Shown one piece after another: positions 53,904 through 64,000 of a stretch of DNA of 64,000 nt. Source of the DNA: Neolentinus lepideus HHB14362 ss-1 (Eukaryota; Basidiomycota; Agaricomycetes; Gloeophyllales; Gloeophyllaceae); contig KV425568.1 of the NCBI GenBank assembly GCA_001632425.1, positions 325,701 to 389,700 on the forward strand, written 5' to 3'. Positions within the stretch are counted from its first letter, which is position 1, and each line of letters opens with the position of its first letter. The notes beneath the pieces were generated by a model. The model worked only from the letters and a program-made list of their open reading frames with translations, was not told the origin of the DNA and made no database searches. The translations under genes were made by a program, and so were the position numbers.

Positions 53904-55124
53904 CTAGTCCGAGTGGGCCTTCATGCTCTGTATGACTTCCGCTAGTACTATGCGTAAGAGCGTCTCCAATTCCGAACATAGCCCTTGTTCGTGATGTCCT
54001 AACTCCTCTAAATTGCTCTTCAGGGCATACAAATTCTTTGCGACCTTGTCAAGAGCTTCAGAGAAGTCGACCCCCTCCGGACATGCATCGAGTAAGCGAT
54101 GCCGAAGCTCACATCGCTGAGGATTTTTAATGGCCACCTCGATACCATCAGCCACCTTCTGGTCTAGCAATGAGGCTACAAGTTCATCCTGCATGTCAGG
54201 ATCAGATACGCCTCGTCGGCGTCCTTTCCATAGCTGCAGCGTCTTGATCACCTTTAAAACCGTGTTCATCGATGCCGGCCGCTTTTGTTGACGAGGATCC
54301 TCCATGGTCGGAGCTACAGTCCTGATGACCTCATACATCCAGTCTGGAATGAGACGATTGAATAATTGTTGTCGGTCCTTGGTGTGCAGATAACCAAGTA
54401 GCTCAGGGAGCACCTCGGTGCTCCTCAGTTTCAAAGAGACACGCGGAAGTTCTTCTGAACACGGTCGGGGAATTCGAGAAAGGGATGAAGTCTTGATATT
54501 CGGACAGTTCAGGACGAAGATTAGGATATTGACTGGGCACTCGACACATGCAGGGCTAGCATCCGGCGCAGGAAGTTCTGGTAGCTGGGGAATCGAAGAT
54601 ATTACCACCAGCATATGCGTCGGCTCGATAAAAGGTGGCTTCATTCCTCTGACATATGTCCACTTCGGCGTCAAAGTCGCCCACGAGCTGCTTAAGTCGG
54701 GACTAGACCATATTGCTTTCCCCGAAGATGTATTGGTGGAGACGACGGTCGTCGAGGTTGAATCTCTGAATGAGCAACAAGTCCGCGTCCCTTGAATGGC
54801 AGAGGAAGAAACAGAGGGTGCTAGTGTATCTGCCACAAGAGGATACTCGAAAACGGAATAGAGCCATGGAGTACTGTGGCACAGTGAGACCAATGTTTTT
54901 TGGAGATGCGCCGTCCCAACTTACCTAGTAGGAGCCTTGAGCAGTTCTCTGATTTCGGCGCAGGATATGTTGCTGTACAATAATTCTTGATAGCTTTCCG
55001 GAGCTAAGGCTAGCAACTCCGAGCGTTTCATCCTTTGTTCCGTACGATTCGTAGGACTGTCCGCGACGGCAAGGCGTTCGGACCTCAGTTCAAGGTGCGG
55101 AAGCAGAGATATAATATCGTCCAT
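53904..55124 (-). CDS. Orphan protein (about 380 aa)
   Basis: Two exons are joined by a short intron (GTAAGT donor, CCACAG acceptor near 54888) in phase 2, so APTS continues into TPWLYSVFEYPLVADTLAP. The first exon starts MDDIISLLPHLELRSERLAV. The chain contains a stretch with DADLLLIQRF-like composition only in a wrong frame. In the correct frame it reads PTHMLVVISSIPQLPELPA, EVLPELLGYLHTKDRQQLFN and LIPDWMYEVIRTVAPTMEDP. It ends in a helical Leu/Glu-rich tail (LELGHHE-type, then VLAEVIQSMKAHSD). No signal peptide, membrane helix or catalytic motif is seen. No family is recognised. Confidence 0.6.
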
Positions 55125-56242
55125 GACTGTGTATGCAGGAGGTAGATGTGTATCAATCAGGATGCAAGACGCGTTGATTTATATTCGCAGGCCAGCGCGC
55201 CACTGTGGCACAACATGCCACCGGAAGAGGTGGCCGCGGGAGATGCCGTAGTTCTTTGTTTCAGATGATCAGATCCCAAGCTGACCACGTATCTTTCAAG
55301 CTGAGGTTTAACGTCAAGTGATTTCCATCAGTCGGTGTGCAATTCAACAAGTAATTCGCTCAAGAGCATCGATGAAATGACGAGGCAAAGGGGCAGTGAG
55401 GAGGAAGAAGACAGATGTAATAGATTCATCCAGTGTTAGTAACGTACGAAATCCAAAGTTGTCCAGCGTCAAATACAAACGCTGTAGTCTTTTCACTCGA
55501 GGCTTGCCACCGACTGCCACACTCCGGTATATCCCGATCATCCACGCGAGCGTCCCATATTGGGTTTCTGTCTGGTTCCTGTTCGATTAACATCGACAAT
55601 TCGTGAGTCGAACTAAATCGCCAGAGCTTGCCTTAGATGGATTGTTCATATCTTCTCCCGAGAGATCTCGAGTATGTCCCAGTCAGAACAGTTGGTCTTA
55701 CCCGTTTCGCATCAGTCTCCCTGAAAGACGGTCATGAAGCTTTTCGCTAATACCACTCGGGCGTCGACGTACACATCTACTCTTTTGAATTTGTTGTCGT
55801 TTCTCGGAACTATTCCATTCGTCTTGGCTCTTGATCACAGTACTCGCCCTCATGCTGTCTTGCCGAAAAATACTTCCTCTCAGGTTTATTGGCAGATGAT
55901 GCGTGCATTTTCGCCGAGATACAGGAGGAGCGAAGACGTGGCTAGGGCTTAAGACTGTCATTTGTCTACCTCGCACTCACTCTGAAGTTCCGCGAACTAC
56001 GCGGCAGGCGCCTCTCGAGGCAAGTGTGGGAGTGAGCAGAAGCGCCATCGTCCGGGTCTCGGACCAGACCCATGTCCGTTAATATAGCTGCTTGCACCTT
56101 GATAGCGCTCGTCAATGGGACAAATGCAATATTAACTTATGCCCATGCAGGCGCCTGGACGATAGGTCACAAGCATCTGCAGGTGCGTTCGCACACGATT
56201 TCTTGTCACTCGCTCACTCTCGCCCTGCTCCAAAGCCTTTTG
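55125..56242. other. No confident gene
   Basis: A 72-codon + frame at 55734-55952 starts with ATG and has a hydrophobic N-terminal stretch. A minus frame at 55344-55541 has a Leu-rich segment that could be a remnant of a larger gene. Neither has splice partners, and both are left uncalled. Confidence 0.35.
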
Positions 56243-58801
56243 ATGGACCCAATTTCCATTATTGAGGATATCGTGTCTGCGGGCCTTTATGTGAAGAGGG
56301 TTGCAGACACGATTACGCAAAACAGGGAGGAGTGCGAGAGACTCGGCAACCATCTACTGGAAGTATTGGAATGCATCGAGAAGCAGCTCAGCGCAGCGAA
56401 TATCCCACAAGGGGCTGTCGACAGACTCGTGAAGCTGCTTAAGTGCGTACTAGCCGATTTCTGATAATTGATCAATCTGAGAAGCTGATAGTTTGCTCAA
56501 GGGCTGTGCAGAGCCTGTCCACGACCTTGGACGCGCTTGCTAATCAGTCGCGTTTAAAAAGGATTTTATGGAAGTATGATGTCGCAAGGAAAATTGGGAC
56601 AGTTTATAAGGGCCTTTCAGAGGCTCTCAGTCTGTTTCAGGCTAGTTCTACTCAATCCTGTTCCAATAGATTTCACTGAGGCCTCCTGATCAGCTGGATA
56701 GCAGCGTGGACATGAAGAAATGGATGGAGGAGAACGAACGAGCTAAGAAGATTGACGCCGAACAGACTAGGAAAAGTTTTGAGAAGGTGTTACATAACGA
56801 CCGCGAGATTTTACAGGTACGTAGCATGCTTACCAGTCATCCTTTACTGAGTTGGAAACACGGCTGTACAGGCCCTATTGGTGCAGAGAACAGAAGCTGA
56901 AGACGGAATCTTGAGTATTCAACATGTGGGTATCTTCACGCGTGCTCGATATGGTTTAGTTGGACTGAATCGCCGTTGACCGCTGATTAGAAATTAGATT
57001 ATCTGGAGGACGCGATGGAGCGTGTATTCCTACAGAAGATATTGAATGCCATGATCCGTGTTTCGGGGTCTACCACTTCAGCCTCCGACGACTTCCTCAT
57101 TACCCCCCTTGACATCATTATACACGAACACAAGAAACTTGGACAAGGTGGATTCGCTGCTGTTTATCAAGGGGACTGGAAGGGTACTACCGTTGCCGTG
57201 AAGGTCATTGACAACGCAGTACATGAAAGGGTTTGTTGGTTTCGTGGAAATATCTCACACCCGGCTAACCAACATTTAACATCCAGGTATTTCGAAAAGA
57301 GATCAGTGTCTGGAAAAACCTACGGCACCCAAATATTCTTCAATTTCTAGGCGCATGCTATACCGGAGAGCGCGGATTTGCAGTTTGCGTGTACAAGGAG
57401 AATGGAGACGTCTTGAATTATCTTCAGACGAATCCAGACACTAACCGAATACAGCTTGTTTGTTGTATCTTCTCAATATATTCAACGCTCTCACGAGAGT
57501 TCCACAGCCGTATGAAGCCTCCAAGGGACTATCATATTTACACGGACAGCGCGTCATTCATGGTGACCTGAAAGCGGTGCGTATCAGAACCGATTTCTTA
57601 CCATAATTTCTCCTGAAAGATTTCCTTTAGAATAATATTCTCGTCGACGCGCATGGTAGAGCCTGTCTATGTGATTTTGGTCTGGCGCAGGTGAAGGCGC
57701 AGACAAAATCCCTGGCGAGCTCTCAAAATGTCGGCACTGCTCGTTGGGCATCCCCTGAGCAGATGTCAGGAAGTCCATTAAACGAGAAGACCGACATTTA
57801 TAGCTTTGGTATGACGATGTACGAGGTGAGCCAGGCCTTACGGTTTCTGCTTCTGTATACGAAGTTCTCCGCAGGTTTTCACAGAAGAGCCACCTTTCGC
57901 TCATGTTCCGAACGGAGTGCTATATACCATCATAGTGGACCGTGGTGAACGTCCTCATCGTCCAAATAACTCGGACAACTTACGCAGAGGACTTCACGAC
58001 CCCTTTTGGCTCCTCATTCAGAAGTGCTGGACACATGAACCGCTGTCGCGACCGTCAGCTCAGAGCATAATGCATCAACTCAAACAATTACTGCCTAGCG
58101 GCGCAGCCCATGACATCTACGGCAGGGAGCAAGGACAAGTAACCGAAGCTCCTTCTGGGCCTCCGATCGAGATGGGCACTCTGGCAACATCTCATTCTAA
58201 CTCACGAGACACCAACCGAAGGCAAGGTACCTATAATGATACAATGTTGCGAGCTGCACACTCGACATCATCGGTTCCGTCGTTATTTACGAGGTCTGCA
58301 TCACCTGTTCATCGCCCTTCTGCGCCTGCTCCTCGGCCTTTGGTCTATCCACGGCAGAGAGCTCATAGCATCCCAGATATCATCATTGTCCCACCGAGCC
58401 CAAGTCGTTCACGCAGCAGTTCCGACTCAAGGACACCGCTTGTGGAGACCGCTTCCGTCTTGTCGCCCCTTTGCCCAGATGGGAATACTATTCTACCTCC
58501 AAGTTCCCCGGATGTCTCGGCGATGACGTTGACGTCTCCCCAGTCAGCGCCGAGTCCCGTCATGACTGCCACGCAAGAGCTGGCCGGTGCTCACAGCTCT
58601 TATTCTTCCTTCGAGAAGCCATCGGAGGATCCTGTCATCAAGGCACTCGCACAAAGTGGTATGGAATACGCAAATAGTTCTCCTGCCGCCAAAGTGCAAC
58701 CTCCTAATGCGAAAGCTCATGCACCTTCACTCGCGATGCAGCGCCAAGTCAAGAAACCCAAAGACTATAACCGGGGGAGACCACGATCCGGGCCACCCTA
58801 G
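56243..58801 (+). CDS. TKL-type protein kinase with MLKL-like N-terminal four-helix domain
   Basis: The ATG at 56243 begins MDPISIIEDIVSAGLYVKRV. The first about 130 residues are helical, with QNREECERLGNHLLEVLECI, then (after an intron) AVQSLSTTLDALANQSRLKR and VYKGLSEALSLFQ. This matches the layout of the MLKL or HeLo-like bundle, including the CxRLG of vertebrate MLKL (KKQCRRLG). A linker helix (SVDMKKWMEENERAKKIDAE) leads to the kinase: LGQGGFAAVYQGDW, VAVKVI, RKEISVWKNLRHPNILQFLG, VIHGDLKANNILV, CDFGLA, TARWASPEQM and KTDIYSFGMTMYEVFTEEPP. The VAVK Lys, the DLK Asp and the DFG are all present, so it should be active. A Ser/Pro-rich tail of about 250 residues ends with RPRSGPP and TAG. 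The junction near 56640-56690 is unresolved. Confidence 0.8.
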
Positions 58802-59092
58802 GAAGCGAGCCACGCACCTTCGACCAAACTGCTTGCATGTATCTTGAGCACAACCTCATGGCACCCCACTGTTTGATTCTGAAGAGGATTGAGGGAGGAA
58901 TTGGAGAATGATAGTTTCAATAAGTTGGAGGACTTTCGAACTGTGTCATGTTTCTTAATCTGGTGAGACACCTCAGTTTGCTGTTGTTGCTCTCCTCCCG
59001 TTCTGCTGGAGATGATAGATCCACAGATCATCTACCGATCCGAGCACTCTAGGTATAATGCCCTCCCTTATTATGATAAATGTTATACAGTA

Positions 59093-60494
59093 TTATGCGA
59101 ACAACTTCTTGAATTGCTTCTTCTCTTTGTCCCTCTTCTCCTTTTGCTTCTGCTTTACCTTTGCGAGTTCAGCAGCAATGGCCTTGTCATCCGGTACCAA
59201 CTTCGTAGCCGTGATGAGATCCTCTTCCGCTCCTTCGTCATCCTTGGTTAGGCTGCGAGCAAGCGCTCGTCTGTACAGTGCTTTCGCTGTAGGACGACAT
59301 TATTAGACGTGGTATAAATCCATAAACAGGATATTCACGTACCTTTATCAGCGTCGTTCAGCGTCATCTGCTCCAGAACGCGATTGGTGCTTTCTAGCGT
59401 AATCGTAGCATTTTTCGAGCCGCCGAGTTTGATCCCAGCAAGCGCAATATTGAGGAGCAGAGGTGAAAGGAGGAGGTCGTAGGAGTCCTTGAGCTCTGGC
59501 GGCGCATCTTCTGGTAAGTCGGAGTATTTGTGGTCAACGTAGCGTACCGCCTCTGCGACAGCCATGGTGAACACGTTCGCAACGGCCAATCAGAGAAGAC
59601 ACCTACTCTGCCACTTGTCCAACGCTGCGTCGACTTTGCCCTCCTTCCACAGCTTCGCCCCCAACTCCTTGATATCCTTCGCAATCTGCAGCACGACCTC
59701 CGCATTCTCAGTATCCTTCAATTCCTCGTCCGCCGGATAGTCTTCGTATGGATCACCGTCAGTAGTGATCGGATTCGCAGACAGCGAGGGGTCATCCGGG
59801 GACAGCTGCCCACAGGCGGCGATGACGACCGGTTCTGTGGGCACATCACCCTGGCCGGTCGGGTGGTTCTCGATCTGGCGTACGACTGATTTTCCTTTGA
59901 TGACCTCGCCGAATACGACGTGCTTGCCGTCGAGGTGCGGGGTCGGCATGGTCGTGATGAAGAATTGCGAGCCGTTAGTATTCGGGCCTGCATTTGCCTG
60001 CAAATCGTGTTAGGGAGGTTTCGGGTGCGAAGGGGGTGGGACGAACCATGGAGAGAAGGAAGGGCTTGGTGTGTTTGACAGGGAAGGCCTCGTCCTCGAA
60101 TTTCTCACCGTAAATGGATTCTCCCCCCGTTCCATTGCCCGCAGTGAAGTCACCGCCTTGCACCATGAACCTAGAGTACCCAATTGAGTTTCACTGCGTT
60201 TGTTTACATTCTGAGACCAGCACTTACTTGGGGATTACCCGGTGGAACGAGGACCCCTCATAGTATAGTTTCTTTCCAGATTTTCCGACGCCCTTCTCTC
60301 CAGTACACAATGACCCTTCAGACCTACGTCAGTACAGAACACACGCATTTCAAAGTCATACACATACGGAAATTCTCTGCTGTCTTTGGTACCAAGTCCG
60401 AGTACAGCTTGAAAATAATTCGACCGACTGGCCTGCCACCTATCGTTATGTCGAAGAAAGTGATAGGCTGGTCTGCAGGAGCTTCGGGTGCCAT
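59093..60494 (-). CDS. Cyp40-type cyclophilin (peptidyl-prolyl isomerase with TPR)
   Basis: The ATG at 60494-60492 begins [20 protein letters not shown]. The cyclophilin core has [23 protein letters not shown] (catalytic Arg), [40 protein letters not shown] and [19 protein letters not shown]. The residue usually Trp in cyclosporin-binding cyclophilins is His here (TPHLDGKH), as in Cyp40. An acidic linker leads to a TPR region ([19 protein letters not shown], then [20 protein letters not shown], then [20 protein letters not shown]). It ends KKQFKKLFA at TAA 59095-59093. Cyp40 proteins are Hsp90 co-chaperones. Length is about 375 aa, as in the family. Confidence 0.94.
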
Positions 60495-61001
60495 AATTAA
60501 AAGGACCGAACGATTTCAGCGAATATGAATGCAATTCGAGATATATTCCTGTCCATGGTCGTGGTCCAACTACTAGTTGTATAAAGACCGGGCATTACGT
60601 AACGGGTAGTAGAAGATGCTAGAAGACTCTACACCGTCTGTATATTAGCTCGGCGCGAAGTATCTAATATAATCGGCGGAGATCGTGAATCGTGCAGAAC
60701 TGGTGCAATCTGACGCCCAATTCCAATGTAAATGGCTTAGAGAATTGCAACGAGTGGGAGTTCAGGACAGGGTCGAATAAGATGTAAGGAGTAAATGCAG
60801 AAACACCTTGGATAAGGCAAGGGCAGTAGTGATGCTTCGGGATATCTCATGCATACGCAAACTCCCACATAACTCTGTTCTCTTCCACAATTTGGATGTA
60901 GGCTTCGGTCGATGGACGAGGTTCCACTGGGCTTATTTAGAGCTGAACATGTATATGGTTCAGTCGACCACTACGCCGCCGCATCATTGCGCGCATGACA
61001 T
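60495..61001. other. Intergenic
   Basis: No gene recognised between the cyclophilin promoter and the 3' end of the 5-phosphatase gene. Confidence 0.5.
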
Positions 61002-64000
61002 CTACTGTATGAAGAACAGCAGAAACCTGCGCGTCCCGACGGGTGAAGAAGGAGGGTATAGCGCTGGGTCATTGCGAAACAATATGGGCGCAAAAACTGA
61101 CGCTGTGCAGTTCAACAATATCGGCGAAATAATCGTCAGAAAATCCAATACCTGCGCACCTAGGAGTTCGGCTCTGCTGGTAGGGGGAGTACCATCATTT
61201 GCGTTTTCGCCCGGCTGTTGGCTGATGAAGTGAAGGAACGCGGTAAGAGAGATCCAAACCTAAACTCTAGCTTTCAGTCACAGGAACTCGTATTGGAAGG
61301 AATCGTCCCACATTCACCGACTCGCTTGGGAGCTTGTTAAGAATCTTCGAAGCAGCGTCAACCGGAGGTTTAGGAAGGAATCGATCAAACGTCACTAACC
61401 TCAAAGGCCTCGTCACGATCATTGACTTGGAGGCATCTTGAATATAAGTGTCGAGGGATGACAGGTTCCACAAGGGAGTCCAAAAACTGTAGCAATGCCT
61501 CTCCGAACGCAGTTTTCGTCTGGCGATCATACTGACCGTCAGTGTTGGCTTTGAAGATGAAATCTGCGCCAGTGTCGAGAGACTACGACTTCTGTTAGTC
61601 TGTGAACGGGGAATAGGATGCAGCATTGAAATTACCTCCCGAATACTAGCTACTAATTCTGGAGTACCGGGCTCAACGAACAAATCATGCTGCCCGACCA
61701 ATCATTAGACGTTTCACCGTCTACTAGAGAAAATACAGTACCGTTTCCGCAGCGTAGGTCATCAACCAATTTATTATTCTCATAACTTCGCGAGGAGCGC
61801 TTATGGCTTGATCTTCGGGCAAGAGCTTGTTGGGCTCCGCTAGTTCCCTTATGGGTCCCGGTAGCTTAACGAGATCGCTTAGTTTGTTCGCGAAACAGGT
61901 TGGTTCTGACGCAAGCAAGTCAAATACGTCAGGTGCTGTTGGCTATAGCTGCTACCCGACTTACGGTATTCCCCATGAACAGTGATGAAATGGTCCTTCC
62001 CGAATATAGTATGCAAGATGAGAGTGCAATCCAGTTTCCGAGATCGCAAGTTCAGTTCGGACGCCGACTCCTTGGTGACATGGACAGTGATTCTGATGTC
62101 CGTCGTCTCTCCAGGAAGTAATAATCCCTGGTTAACTGAGGTCACGGCGAGCAGACAGAAAAGGGGCGAAGACTAACCGTCGTAGGCTCAATCTCGAGCC
62201 ACAGAGGATCTGGGAAGATGAGCCAGGTATTTGAACTAACTTCGGCATTGTCACTTACGTATAGGGCCATTTGCTTCCAAGGGAACAAATCGATAAGCAC
62301 AAGATACCTGTATGACAGTTAACAAACCACAATGTTGATCGTTCCTACCTCGTACCTGGCTAACGTTCCGCAATACAACGACCTTCGGGGTCTTTATCTC
62401 GTAGCTGGAGTATGTCAGAACGTTCATGAACAAGATAATTCATCAGATTGTACGTACGAAACATGTCCAAATTCCAGCAATGCGCTATCTAATTTCACTT
62501 TAGGTGGTTGTTCACTGTCCTCCATGTTTACCACTTCATGGTAGTGCGTCCTGACCACTGATTGAAACCGTGCGTCGTCGACCAAGGGCATCTGCCATGC
62601 CCTGCGTGAGAGTCGCCTCTCAACGAAGTCGTTTGTACATACAGTAATTTGGAAGTCAGCCGAAATAGGCCTATGATCACTGAAAGTGATCTCGGGGTGG
62701 CCCGCATAAGACTCTTGCCGGACAGCCGTCTTCGGGGACTTTATGTACAGTATACGATCTGTCCAGGCAGGCTTCCGTCTTAAAGATGAAGTTCAACTTA
62801 GGATATCGTGCAAGACATCATCCACATACTTCATATCGTAACCAAGAGAGTCAGTGAGCAACCCAGCACTGAAGCGATAGGTGCTGCGAAAGAAATGCCA
62901 TGAGAGCTAGTCATTGGAAGATAAAGGCATCCGTACGGTAATCGTGTTATGTGGTGTTCAGTAAAACCCTGGAAAGACTTGCCATCTCGCATACAGCGTC
63001 TAAGCTAAGGCGAGTCGTTAGTTGTGCATAAGAAGTGGCAATCGCTCCAGACCGACTTGATCGAATTCCAAGAGTGCCTGGATATTGCGATCCCTAGGTT
63101 CTGCATTCAGTAACGTACGGACGTCACTGTCCGATAAATCTATCCGGTAATTCAAATCTTAGATCTAAGATTTAGACTGGTATGCTTGAAAGAATGGATC
63201 AGCCCACTCACCTCCCTAACACAGAGCAGTACACTGAGTTAGATACAACCAGTACAACTATTCAACATACCATCCAGAACAACAGATCACTTTCGAAAAT
63301 ACCAATAGGCAAAGTGGTCAGAAGCGAAGGATCCGTGGCATTTGTGGGCTCTGGCGTCACATCGAAGACAAGTCGGCGAGCAAGGTCGTGAAAATCCGCA
63401 TTCCGTCGATCGACCATATCGTCGAAAGCAGCAAGATGCGCATTGACGAATGTCATAATTATGGGGCGTGCGACAGACCCTTCCTCGCCTGTAGGAGGGA
63501 CATACGTCAACCTAATGGCGGCTCCTCCCTTATTCCCCTATAGGTGAATGCCATACACCTGTGACTCCAAGTTTCTGACAATTAATTCTAGGGTATAGCA
63601 CGTACCATTATGCCCAATAGCCCCGCGCCAACGGCACATACTTTAATATCTCGGAAATGCTCCTTCAATCGCGCCTTGACGAACACCATGAGAAGCATTC
63701 CCACAAGCTGCTTGGATGCTAGCTAGGCAGACGGTCATGGCCGTCCATTGCTATAAGAGGGGTGGACTAATAATACCTTCTCGTACAGAACGCCCTTTTC
63801 GCCTAAGCCGGCCAAAATTGCCGTGCACCATGCTTCTTCCCTTGTTGTCTTTGAAGAATAGAGTAACGCTTCCGTTGATAGATCAAGCTCCTGAAATCCA
63901 AAGACCAATAGATCTGGATCGGATTCTGTATCCTCTACGTCTGTCTTCAAAGGCGTTCCTGTCGCGTCCACACCGCCTATAGTGCTGTCTGAGGATAGCG
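61002..64000 (-). CDS. OCRL/INPP5B-type inositol polyphosphate 5-phosphatase with RhoGAP-like domain (partial)
   Basis: The gene runs off the right edge; the reading frame is open at 64000, so the N-terminus is missing. Phosphatase motifs: LLVFGFQELDLSTEALLY, NKGGAAIRLTYV, FVNAHLAAFDDMVDRRNADF, WMGDLNYRIDLSDSDV, FSPTYRF, RKPAWTDRILYIK and EITFSDHRPISADF. An ASH-like beta domain follows (VDLRITVHVTKESASEL is scattered over exons 62150-61950). The RhoGAP-like C-terminus reads LPGPIRELAEPNKLLPEDQA, EAFE joined to ILNKLPSESVN, VWISLTAFLHFISQQPGE and RRFLLFFIQ, ending at TAG 61004-61002. Such enzymes remove the 5-phosphate of PI(4,5)P2 on endosome or Golgi membranes. The GD of GDLNYRI is completed by a 4-nt micro-exon (63215-63212). 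Confidence 0.9.

Noticed and set aside
55344..55541. Leu-rich minus-strand frame as an F-box/LRR remnant
   Set aside because: Too short and no F-box motif seen; at most a relic.

Overview
The window is nuclear DNA from a filamentous basidiomycete, most probably an agaricomycete. Nearly every recognisable gene is broken by many 48-70 nt GT-AG introns. There is a class I hydrophobin and a tyrosine-kinase-like (TKL) kinase with the HGDLK catalytic loop. Housekeeping genes (PEX3, SPT5, a PIF1 helicase, a Cyp40-type cyclophilin, an OCRL-type phosphatase) sit on both strands with no operon-like order. No rRNA, tRNA or CRISPR was recognised. Gene models were spliced by eye by matching donor/acceptor phase to conserved protein motifs.

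Layout. 0-6 kb: a secreted FAD-linked oxidoreductase, then two tandem intronless HRI1-family genes. 6-12.6 kb: poorly coding DNA rich in minisatellites, with a 545-nt assembly gap inside one array, interrupted by a four-exon hydrophobin. 12.7-19 kb: a DUF2461 protein, a small one-helix membrane protein, a TA-flanked MITE and PEX3. 20.6-28.4 kb: two secreted nucleoside-hydrolase-like paralogues flanking a Gfo/Idh/MocA oxidoreductase and an orphan gene. 28.9-31.3 kb: an intracellular GH1 beta-glucosidase on the minus strand. 31.3-36.7 kb: almost empty apart from one orphan two-exon gene. 36.7-44.2 kb: SPT5, a 68-aa membrane protein and a PIF1-like helicase. 46.2-55.1 kb: a proline-rich protein, a delta-type phosphoinositide phospholipase C, an ERT1/AcuK-type zinc-cluster factor and an orphan. 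56.2-58.8 kb: a kinase whose N-terminus resembles the four-helix domain of MLKL. 59.1-60.5 kb: Cyp40-type cyclophilin. 61.0-64.0 kb: an OCRL/INPP5B-type inositol 5-phosphatase with ASH and RhoGAP-like regions, running off the right edge.

The genes do not form one obvious pathway. Loose themes are phosphoinositide signalling (phospholipase C and 5-phosphatase), carbon metabolism (GH1, ERT1-type regulator, Gfo/Idh enzyme) and possible extracellular nucleoside salvage. The observations most worth following are the MLKL-like kinase; micro-exons of 4, 5 and 7 nt that appear necessary to restore conserved motifs in two genes; the MITE in the PEX3 promoter; and a tiny insertion carrying poly(A) and a target-site duplication.
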